A DNA stretch of 20,988 nucleotides from an uncultured Ruaniaceae bacterium (GTDB lineage Bacteria > Actinomycetota > Actinomycetes > Actinomycetales > Beutenbergiaceae): contig CALKWS010000054.1 in assembly GCA_938004115.1 (NCBI GenBank), positions 1-20,988 of the forward strand, in the 5' to 3' direction. Position numbers and translations under genes: made by a program. The notes under the pieces are model-generated. The model did no database searches and was not told the DNA's origin. It was given only the letters and a program-made list of their open reading frames with translations. Positions 1-5,683 of the stretch are shown here, one piece after another (the first letter of the stretch is position 1; each line of letters opens with the position of its first letter).

Positions 1-46
1 GTGACGGACCCGGCGGTCGCACCCGCCGCGTGACGGACCTGGCGGT
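1..46. repeat. Imperfect 17-bp direct repeat downstream of purN
   Basis: Bases 1-17 and 30-46 match at 16 of 17 positions (gtgacggacc, then c or t, then ggcggt), with a 29-base period. They lie in the spacer beyond the 3' end of purN. The left neighbour is outside the window, so I cannot say whether more copies follow. Confidence 0.5.
11..28 (-). terminator. Possible hairpin terminator after purN
   Basis: A perfect 6-bp GC stem (cggcgg / ccgccg, loop tcgcac) lies about 35 bases past the purN stop codon. It has no T-run. A 10-bp perfect palindrome, accggccggt, sits at 49-58. Stems this short arise easily at this GC content, so this is only suggestive. Confidence 0.25.
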
Positions 47-62
47 CCACCGGCCGGTCCGC

Positions 63-680
63 TCAGGCGGTCCCGATGCGCGCCCGGCGTCCCTCGACGT
101 GCCAGCCCTCACGCACCATGCGGCCCACCGTCTGCACCAACTGGGCCCGCTCTGCCACCTTGATCCGTTCGGTCAGCGAGGCGACGTCGTCGTCCTCCTC
201 CACCGGCACGGCCACCTGGGCGAGGATCGCGCCGGTATCCACCCCCTCGTCGACCACGAACAGGGTTGCCCCGGCGAGTTTCACCCCGTACTCCAGGGCG
301 TCCCGCGGGCCGTGCATCCCGGGGAAGGCAGGCAGCAGCGAGTTGTGCGTGTTCACGTAGCGCCCGCCGAAGGCCTCCAGGAAGCGGGGGCCGACGAGTT
401 TGAGGAAGCCGGCCGAGATCACCAGGTCCGGGCGGTGTGCGGCCACCTGGTCGGTGAGCGCGGCGTCCCACTGGGCGCGTTCCTCGTGGTCGCCCAACCG
501 TTCCACGAAGGTGGGCACCCCGGCGCCGGCCGCGATGTCCAGCCCGCCGGCGCCGTGCCGGTCCGCCCCGACGGCCACCACGTGCGCGCCGTAACCGGGA
601 TCGGCGCACGCCTGCAGCAGCGCCTCCAGGTTCGAGCCACCACCGGAGACGAGGACGACGAGACGAGCGGAGTTGGGCAC
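63..680 (-). CDS. purN: Phosphoribosylglycinamide formyltransferase (GAR transformylase, PurN)
   Basis: It transfers a formyl group from 10-formyl-THF to GAR, the third step of de novo purine synthesis, in the cytosol. The 205-residue product is normal for the family. It shows the SGGGSN loop at residues 12-17 that binds the substrate phosphate, the catalytic Asn110 and His112 in VNTHNSLLPAFPG, and the catalytic Asp148 in DEGVDTG, matching E. coli N106/H108/D144. I chose the GTG at 680 because homology begins there. The frame stays open upstream to an ATG at 848, but that extension overlaps the divergent gene's leader and looks unlike PurN. There is no Shine-Dalgarno; a TACTGT box lies six bases before the GTG, so the mRNA may be leaderless. 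In actinobacteria purH usually follows; that position is outside the window. Confidence 0.96.
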   Translation of the reverse strand: MPNSARLVVLVSGGGSNLEALLQACADPGYGAHVVAVGADRHGAGGLDIAAGAGVPTFVERLGDHEERAQWDAALTDQVAAHRPDLVISAGFLKLVGPRFLEAFGGRYVNTHNSLLPAFPGMHGPRDALEYGVKLAGATLFVVDEGVDTGAILAQVAVPVEEDDDVASLTERIKVAERAQLVQTVGRMVREGWHVEGRRARIGTA

Positions 681-686
681 ATCACG

Positions 687-692
687 ACAGTA
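687..692 (-). promoter_or_regulatory. Candidate leaderless purN -10 box (TACTGT)
   Basis: On the minus strand TACTGT fits the actinobacterial -10 pattern TAnnnT. It ends six bases before the purN GTG, so transcription would begin at or next to the start codon. No ribosome binding site fits in between. No convincing -35 is visible. Confidence 0.45.
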
Positions 693-829
693 GCGGCACC
701 TGGGGGTGGGCCGGGTCTGGGACAATGGCTGCGCCCAGGGTCCGGTTGCGTACGGCTGACCTGGTCGTTTGCTGATGAACTCGGCTGGTTCACTGCCATC
801 GCCGTTCGATCGAGGAAGGGGTCGCCCGG

Positions 830-1372
830 GTGTCCAACCCTTATGCACCGCCGGACCCGGCGTCCCGCCCGGACCGGGGCCGGCCGGATCACGCCGGCGC
901 GGATGACCGGACCAACGGCGATCGAGGGTCGCCCGGGCGCGAGCAGCCGGGGCCGGGGCGCGGGCATCCTCGCCCCGAACGCCCCCAGCCGAGCCCGGAG
1001 CAGTTGGCGGCCACCTCGCGCTCGGTGCTGCGGTTCGGGCTGCTGATGCTCGTCGCGGTGCTGGTGATGCAGATGGACCTGCCCTGGCAGATGGCCTCGC
1101 TGGGATTCGCGGTCGCCGCCCTGGTGGTGGGCGTTCGCGCGCTCGTCCGGGTGATCCGGCACCGGCAACGCGGGGGCATCGTGGTGCTGCTGGTGTTCGG
1201 GCTGAGCCTGAGCGGGATGCTGGCGGTGACCTCCCTCAGCAGCCTGGCGCTGTGGAACGAGCAGATGCAGCGCCAGGAGTGCCTGCGCTCGGCGCTCACC
1301 GTGACCGCGCATGAGCGCTGCGAGCGAGAGTTCCAGCAGGCGTTGGAGGAGCGGTTCGACGAGACGCCCTGA
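830..1372 (+). CDS. Small three-TM membrane protein with proline-rich cytoplasmic N-terminus
   Basis: The function is not known. The 180-residue protein starts with MSNPYAPPDP and about 60 Pro/Gly/Arg-rich, probably disordered residues. Three hydrophobic segments follow at about 66-82, 88-108 and 116-142. The tail (143-180) is charged and helical, with two cysteines (C151, C164) that could pair if exported. Proteins with an NPYAPP-type start and this layout are common in actinobacteria near purine or cell-envelope genes. The GTG at 830 is chosen because gaggaaggg lies 8-10 bases upstream. The gene is divergent from purN (149-base spacer) and convergent with the methyltransferase. Its TGA lies in the three-base loop of a GC hairpin (1365-1377). 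Confidence 0.8.
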   Translation: MSNPYAPPDPASRPDRGRPDHAGADDRTNGDRGSPGREQPGPGRGHPRPERPQPSPEQLAATSRSVLRFGLLMLVAVLVMQMDLPWQMASLGFAVAALVVGVRALVRVIRHRQRGGIVVLLVFGLSLSGMLAVTSLSSLALWNEQMQRQECLRSALTVTAHERCEREFQQALEERFDETP

Positions 1373-1377
1373 GGGCG
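1365..1377 (+). terminator. Stop-codon hairpin at the end of the 830-1372 gene
   Basis: cgccc-TGA-gggcg forms a 5-bp perfect stem whose loop is exactly the stop codon of the membrane-protein gene. There is no T-run. It lies just before the 25-bp repeats that separate this gene from the convergent methyltransferase gene. Confidence 0.35.
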
Positions 1378-1387
1378 CCCGGATGAT

Positions 1388-1462
1388 CACGCCCGGTCAG
1401 GGCACCACCGTGCACGCCCGGACAGGGCGCCACCGTGCACGCCCGGTCAGGGCGCGACCGGG
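1388..1462. repeat. Three tandem copies of a 25-bp unit between convergent genes
   Basis: Copies span 1388-1412, 1413-1437 and 1438-1462. The shared start is cacgcccggtcagggc, with one or a few differences between copies. The third copy contains the stop codon (1447-1449) and last codons of the methyltransferase gene, read on the minus strand. Each unit holds a small inverted repeat (cgccc / gggcg on the minus strand) and a gtgcac palindrome marks a copy boundary, so the array could fold as a bidirectional terminator. Confidence 0.8.
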
Positions 1463-2382
1463 ATGCCCAGGGCGCGCAGTTGCTCCGGTGCGCGGACGGT
1501 GAAGAGCCAGTCCCGGTGCGCCACGTGGGGAACGATCTGACTTCGCGGGTGTAACGCCTCCTCCCCCACGGCGTAGAACCGCAGACCGTGCCGCGCGAGC
1601 AGGGATTGCAGCGCGGCGCCGTCGGCCGTGGTGAGGACCTCGCACAGGATGTCCGGCCGGTGGGCGGCGAGGAACCGCTGGGCGTGCCGCAGCAGCGTCT
1701 CCTCACCGCCTTCCACGTCGATCTTCGCCACCACCGGTCCGCGGGTGTCCTCGGTGAACTCGTCCCAGGCGACGAAGTCGACCTCGATGCCCTCCTCGAA
1801 TTCCATCGCGGCCGAATAGAACGACGGCAGCGCTGATTCACCGTCGCCGCTGGGCACGCGCATCGTGGTGCCGGCCCGGCCCACGCCCACGGTGTGCAAC
1901 TGGACCTGGCGGGCCGCGTCGTTCCGGGCGATATTGCGCGCCAGACCCCGGGCTACGGCGGGGACGATCTCGAACGCGTGCGCCCGCACCGCGGGGTTCG
2001 CCGCGGCCACGGCCATCGTGAACGCTCCGGTGTAGGCACCGATGTCGAAGAACGTGCGGGCCTCCTTGGCCAGTGTGACCACGACCTCCAGGGCGAGCGC
2101 GTCGGCCGCGTCCGGGCGGCGCCCCTTGCCCCAGTACAACTCCTTGGCGATCTCACACCGATGCGGGTCCACGAGCACGTACCGGGCACCGCCGGCCTCA
2201 CCGTGGACCTCCCGCACCCGGCGCGGCGCGGGCAACCGGCCGACGCGCACCGCGGGGACCTGCGGGGCGAGCACGCGCATCGGCAGGTGCGCCCCGGGCA
2301 GGCTCAGGACGGCCTTGACGTACTTCTTCATCCCGAACCAGTTCTGCCGCCGGGCCCTGCGGCTGTTCCGGAAGTCCGGCAC
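1447..2382 (-). CDS. FkbM-family SAM-dependent methyltransferase
   Basis: It is a probable class I methyltransferase of the FkbM type, which methylates oxygen on sugars, polyketides or lipids; the substrate cannot be told from sequence. The 311-residue product has a basic N-terminal region, the SAM-binding glycine motif FFDIGAYTG at about 111-119, an acidic end to strand 2 (AFEIVP), and the FkbM hallmark KIDVEGGEE at about 220-228. I chose the GTG at 2382 because AGGAGG (2388-2393) lies five bases upstream. An ATG at 2331 (MKKYVK) is the alternative, and the frame stays open to 2607, but that would overlap the divergent cstA gene. It stands alone on its strand, divergent from cstA with a 187-base spacer. 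No glycosyltransferase neighbour points to a substrate. Its last codons form part of a 25-bp tandem repeat. Confidence 0.88.
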   Translation of the reverse strand: MPDFRNSRRARRQNWFGMKKYVKAVLSLPGAHLPMRVLAPQVPAVRVGRLPAPRRVREVHGEAGGARYVLVDPHRCEIAKELYWGKGRRPDAADALALEVVVTLAKEARTFFDIGAYTGAFTMAVAAANPAVRAHAFEIVPAVARGLARNIARNDAARQVQLHTVGVGRAGTTMRVPSGDGESALPSFYSAAMEFEEGIEVDFVAWDEFTEDTRGPVVAKIDVEGGEETLLRHAQRFLAAHRPDILCEVLTTADGAALQSLLARHGLRFYAVGEEALHPRSQIVPHVAHRDWLFTVRAPEQLRALGIPVAP

Positions 2383-2387
2383 CTGCA

Positions 2388-2393
2388 CCTCCT
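2388..2393 (-). promoter_or_regulatory. Shine-Dalgarno that decides the fkbM-type start
   Basis: A full AGGAGG on the minus strand is spaced five bases from the GTG at 2382. It favours this start over the GTG at 2388, which abuts it, and over the ATG at 2331. Confidence 0.7.
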
Positions 2394-2416
2394 GGTCACC
2401 GTCGTCGGTGTCTTTC

Positions 2417-2422
2417 ACGGTA
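2417..2422 (-). promoter_or_regulatory. Candidate -10 box for the FkbM-type gene
   Basis: TACCGT on the minus strand fits TAnnnT and lies 34 bases before the start codon. No clear -35 is seen. Between it and the gene, 2395-2412 is a near-palindrome (gtcaccgtc / gtcggtgtc, two mismatches) that could be a leader hairpin or an operator. Confidence 0.3.
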
Positions 2423-2495
2423 CGGGGGCGGGCCGCGGGGCACGAGTCGGGCGAGGCGCGAGGGTCGATCCACTGCGCCGGAATCGCATCCCGGG

Positions 2496-2501
2496 TAAAA
2501 T
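2496..2501 (+). promoter_or_regulatory. Candidate -10 box for the cstA cassette
   Basis: TAAAAT is an unusually AT-rich hexamer in this GC-rich spacer, 68 bases upstream of the cstA GTG. It is preceded by cccggg. I see no clear -35 and no CRP/GlxR-type TGTGA-N6-TCACA site, although CstA genes are often carbon-regulated. Confidence 0.4.
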
Positions 2502-2569
2502 CCTCGCCGTCACCGAAGCATCCAGACCGGCTTTCGCCCGGACGAGCATCAACGACGATCGGAGACCTC

Positions 2570-4279
2570 GTGAACTCCCTCATCCTGGCCGTTATCGGAA
2601 TCGCCATGGTGGCTGCCGGGTACTTGCTCTACTCCAAGTACCTGGGCCGCCGCGTGTACCAACTCAGTTCAAGTTTCCAGACGCCGGCGCACGAATTCCG
2701 TGACGGCGTGGACTACGTCCCGACGAACAAGTACGTCCTGTGGGGGCACCACTTCACCTCGGTGGCCGGGGCCGCACCCATCGTCGGGCCGGCCGTCGCG
2801 GTCATCTGGGGATGGCTCCCCGCATTCCTGTGGGTCACCCTCGGCACGGTGTTCTTCGCCGGCATGCACGACCTGGGCGCCCTGTGGGCATCGGTACGGA
2901 ACCGGGGCCAGTCGATCGGCACCCTGTCCGGCAAGTACATCGGCGCGCGGGGACGGAACCTGTTCCTCATCGTGATCTTCCTGCTGCTGCTGATGGTGAA
3001 CACCGCGTTCGCGGTCGTGATCGGCGGGCTACTGGTCAGCACACCCGCCGCCGTCATTCCCACCTGGGGTGCGCTGGTGGTCGCCGTCCTGGTGGGCCAG
3101 GCGATCTACCGGTGGAAACTGAACCTGGTGGCGGTGTCCATCATCGGCGTCGTTGCGCTGTACTCCCTGATCATCCTGGGGGACAACTTCCCGATCGTGC
3201 TCCCCGAAACCGTCCTGGGCCTGTCCGCCGAGGCCTTCTGGGTGCTGGTGCTGTTCCTCTACGCAGGCCTCGCCTCGATGCTGCCGGTGTGGGTGCTGCT
3301 GCAGCCACGGGACTACATCAACGGTCTGCAGTTATTCATCGGTCTGGGCATCCTGTACGTCTCGGTGCTCATCGCCTCCCCGCAGATCGTCGCCCCTGCT
3401 TACAACACGGCGGTCCCGGACGGCACTCCCAGCCTGGTGCCGCTGCTGTTCGTGACCATCGCCTGCGGGGCCATCTCGGGTTTCCACGGCATCGTGTCGT
3501 CCGGCACCAGCTCGAAGCAGTTGGACAAGGAGACGGATGCGCGGTTCGTCGGCTACTTCGGTGCGGTGGGCGAAGGCCTGCTCGCACTGGGTGCCATCAT
3601 CGCCGCGACCGCCGGCTTCCAGACACTGGCGGACTGGGAGAACGTCTACAGCGCGTTCAACGAGGGTGGCGCCCCTGCATTCGTCGACGGCGGGGCGAGT
3701 ATCGTCAACAGCGGCCTGGGGCTTCCCCCCTCCCTGAGTGCCACGATCCTGGCCACCATGGCCGTGTTGTTCGCCGCCACCACGATGGACACCGGCGTGC
3801 GGCTGCAGCGTTACGTGGTGCAGGAGGCACTGGAGTTGGCCGGGCGGCGCATCGGCACCGTACCGGCCACCCTGATCGTGCTGGCGTTCGGGCTGGGCCT
3901 GGCCTTTTCCATCAGCGCCGACGGCAGCGGAGGCATGATCATCTGGCCGCTGTTCGGCACCACCAACCAGATCCTCGCGGGGCTGACGCTGTCGATCGTG
4001 ACCGTGATGCTGATGCGGTTGGGCCGGAACCCGCTTCCGGCGCTCATCCCGCTGATCTTCGTGTTCACCATGTCCGCGTACGCCGCCGTGGTGCAGATGG
4101 GTACCTTCTTTGCCGACGGCAACTGGTTGCTGTTCGTCCTCGACGTCATCATCCTGATCGCCGCGCTCTGGGTGATCATCGAGGCGATCAACGCCATGAC
4201 CAAGGCTCGCAAGGCACCCCTGGAGGTGGACGAGAGCGCTCCCGTCGAGCGGGATCCTGATCGGAGCCGGGAACGGTGA
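2570..4279 (+). CDS. cstA: CstA-family carbon starvation carrier (peptide/pyruvate-type uptake)
   Basis: It is an integral membrane carrier of the CstA family (PF02554). E. coli members CstA and BtsT import peptides and pyruvate with protons when carbon is short. The 569-residue product is shorter than these (about 700) and has some 14 hydrophobic segments. Family signatures are GHHFTSVAGAAPIVGPA at about 59-75, GFHGIVSSGTSSKQ at about 304-317, TTMDTGVRLQRYVVQE at about 404-419 and WPLFGTTNQILAGLTL at about 459-474. I chose the GTG at 2570 because GGAG precedes it and the TM-rich sequence begins MNSLILAVIG; the open frame upstream is an artefact overlapping the divergent gene. The TGA overlaps the next gene's GTG as GTGA, so translation is probably coupled. 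The substrate is inferred only from the family. Confidence 0.92.
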   Translation: MNSLILAVIGIAMVAAGYLLYSKYLGRRVYQLSSSFQTPAHEFRDGVDYVPTNKYVLWGHHFTSVAGAAPIVGPAVAVIWGWLPAFLWVTLGTVFFAGMHDLGALWASVRNRGQSIGTLSGKYIGARGRNLFLIVIFLLLLMVNTAFAVVIGGLLVSTPAAVIPTWGALVVAVLVGQAIYRWKLNLVAVSIIGVVALYSLIILGDNFPIVLPETVLGLSAEAFWVLVLFLYAGLASMLPVWVLLQPRDYINGLQLFIGLGILYVSVLIASPQIVAPAYNTAVPDGTPSLVPLLFVTIACGAISGFHGIVSSGTSSKQLDKETDARFVGYFGAVGEGLLALGAIIAATAGFQTLADWENVYSAFNEGGAPAFVDGGASIVNSGLGLPPSLSATILATMAVLFAATTMDTGVRLQRYVVQEALELAGRRIGTVPATLIVLAFGLGLAFSISADGSGGMIIWPLFGTTNQILAGLTLSIVTVMLMRLGRNPLPALIPLIFVFTMSAYAAVVQMGTFFADGNWLLFVLDVIILIAALWVIIEAINAMTKARKAPLEVDESAPVERDPDRSRER

Positions 4280-4554
4280 CGGCGGGGGGCGGTGAGCACC
4301 GATCCGCGGCCGGCAAATTCGTAGCCGGGCTGCGGGAGTTCTACGTCGCCCCCTACCGCCGCACCTTCGCCCGCGCCCAGCGCGACGAGGACGACCTGTT
4401 CATGATGATCGTGCTCGCCGAGATGATGGGGGTGCCGAACCCGGTGAGTTACTACACCGTGGAGTTGCTGCCGGTGATGTACGACCGGTTCCACGAGTGG
4501 CACCGCCGGATGGGCATGGACCACTCACCGTTGGACTACTTCTCGTGCTGCTAG
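4276..4554 (+). CDS. Small CstA-linked protein with C-terminal Cys-Cys (cory-CC-star type)
   Basis: The 92-residue soluble protein ends SPLDYFSCC, with C91 and C92 the only cysteines and the last two residues. It resembles what I recall as the NCBI 'cory-CC-star' family. The biochemical role is unknown. The N-terminus (1-15) is polar. The core is amphipathic, with FYVAPYRRTFARAQRDEDD at about 22-40, a GVPNPVSYY turn and EWHRRMGMDHSP before the tail. E. coli CstA/BtsT partners YbdD/YjiX are also small and, from memory, end in Cys-Cys and carry a GxPDYDNY stretch; I infer an analogous partner role. The GTG start overlaps the cstA stop by four bases. The end overlaps the ATPase start by ten bases, and the two Cys codons are read in another frame as part of that start. 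Confidence 0.85.
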   Translation: MTAGGGEHRSAAGKFVAGLREFYVAPYRRTFARAQRDEDDLFMMIVLAEMMGVPNPVSYYTVELLPVMYDRFHEWHRRMGMDHSPLDYFSCC

Positions 4555-5534
4555 AACTCGCCTCCCGCCGCCGGGTGCTCTTCATCGGCGGCAAGGGCGG
4601 GGTCGGCAAGACCGCGATCGCCTCCGCCGTCGGCTTGCACCAGGCACGGGCCGGCCGCCGGGTACTGGTGGTCTCCACCGACCCGGCGCACAACCTGGGC
4701 CACCTGTGGCAACGGCCCGTGGGTGACCGGCCAGTTGCCCTAGCGCAGCGGCTGGACGGGGTGGAGATCGATCCGGACCGGACCACCGACGAGCACCTGG
4801 AGGCAGTCGGTGAACAGGTGCGCCGGCTGATGCCCGCGCATCTGTCCGGGGAGGTGGACAAGCATCTTCGGCTGTCCCGGGACGCCCCCGGTATGCACGA
4901 GGCGGCGGTTCTGGAACGTATCGCCGAGGTGCTCCAGGACGCCGAACACGACCTGGTGGTCTTCGACACCGCACCGTCTGGCCACACCGCCCGGTTGCTC
5001 ACCCTGCCTGAGACGATGTCCGCCTGGACCGAGGGGCTGCTGCGCCGTCAGGACCGTTCCGCGCGATTCGGTGCCGCGCTACGCAATCTCGACCCCGACG
5101 ATTCCGCCTCCGGGATCGTGGGCACCGGGCGCAAGGTGGACCGCCGCGCCCAACGCGACCAGGAGATCCGCCGGATCCTGCTGAGCCGCCGGACTCGCTT
5201 CGCCGAACTGCGTGACCTGCTCACCGACGACGAGCGCACCGAGTTCATCATCGTGCTGGCCGCGGAGCGACTGCCGGTGCTGGAGACGATCGAGCTCTAC
5301 GGCAAACTGCTGCGGTCCGGCGTGCATGTGGGCGCCCTCGTGGTGAACAAACGATCGCCGGCCGATGGCGGAGCCTTCCTGGCTGAGCGTCGGGCGCAGG
5401 AGCAGCGGCATCTGGATACGTTGCGCGGCGAACTCGGACATGTGCCGATGCTCGAACTGCCCTTGCTGCCCGAGGACATCGTCGGCGAGGACGCGCTGCG
5501 CCGGTTCGCCGCGGAGATCGCCCGCGCCGGATGA
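4545..5534 (+). CDS. Single-domain ArsA/Get3-like P-loop ATPase, cysteine-free
   Basis: It is a 329-residue ATPase of the ArsA/GET3 group. It shows the deviant Walker A GGKGGVGKT at 15-23, switch I STDPAHNLGHLW at 44-55, switch II DTAPSGHTARLL at 141-152, and the guanine/adenine-contact VVNKRSP near 270. The family forms dimers that clamp around ATP and drive a partner protein. There is one ATPase half, unlike the double ArsA of E. coli, and no cysteine at all. It therefore has neither ArsA's arsenite ligands nor Get3's zinc CxxC, so an arsenite pump role is unlikely. The GTG at 4545 places the P-loop normally; a GTG at 4497 is possible. It overlaps the Cys-Cys gene by ten bases. I infer that it energises or assembles the CstA carrier through that small protein. 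Confidence 0.88.
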   Translation: MLLELASRRRVLFIGGKGGVGKTAIASAVGLHQARAGRRVLVVSTDPAHNLGHLWQRPVGDRPVALAQRLDGVEIDPDRTTDEHLEAVGEQVRRLMPAHLSGEVDKHLRLSRDAPGMHEAAVLERIAEVLQDAEHDLVVFDTAPSGHTARLLTLPETMSAWTEGLLRRQDRSARFGAALRNLDPDDSASGIVGTGRKVDRRAQRDQEIRRILLSRRTRFAELRDLLTDDERTEFIIVLAAERLPVLETIELYGKLLRSGVHVGALVVNKRSPADGGAFLAERRAQEQRHLDTLRGELGHVPMLELPLLPEDIVGEDALRRFAAEIARAG

Positions 5535-5545
5535 GTCACTCCGGC
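5526..5545 (+). terminator. Hairpin enclosing the ATPase stop codon
   Basis: gccgga / tccggc form a perfect 6-bp stem. The 8-base loop TGAGTCAC contains the stop codon of the ArsA-like gene. No T-run follows. It would close the cstA cassette before the MFS gene. Confidence 0.4.
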
Positions 5546-5670
5546 CGCGACGGCCCGCACGGGAGCCGGGTGGTCGGCGGGAAATGAGGTGCGGTCGCCG
5601 CGGGCCGTGCCGATACGGTGAGCATGCGGCCGTGCGGTGCGGCCAGGCACGTGCCGGTCCGTCCGGTCGG

Positions 5671-5676
5671 GGAGGT
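5671..5676 (+). promoter_or_regulatory. Shine-Dalgarno that decides the MFS gene start
   Basis: GGAGGT lies seven bases before the GTG at 5684. This favours that codon over the ATG-type start at 5618, which would add 22 residues unlike an MFS N-terminus. Confidence 0.65.
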
Positions 5677-5683
5677 TCATCAG

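Noticed and set aside
681..848. Longer PurN starting at the ATG at 848
   Set aside because: The extra 56 residues resemble no PurN, overlap the divergent gene's start, and conflict with the TACTGT box next to the GTG at 680.
2042..2569. Long open 5' extension of the cstA frame
   Set aside because: It overlaps the divergent methyltransferase gene, is Arg/Ser/Thr-rich like a shadow frame, and a Shine-Dalgarno-supported GTG at 2570 fits the family start.
4545..5534. Arsenite resistance operon
   Set aside because: No arsR, arsB/acr3 or arsC neighbour is present, the ATPase has one domain and no cysteine, and its partners are a CstA carrier and a Cys-Cys protein.
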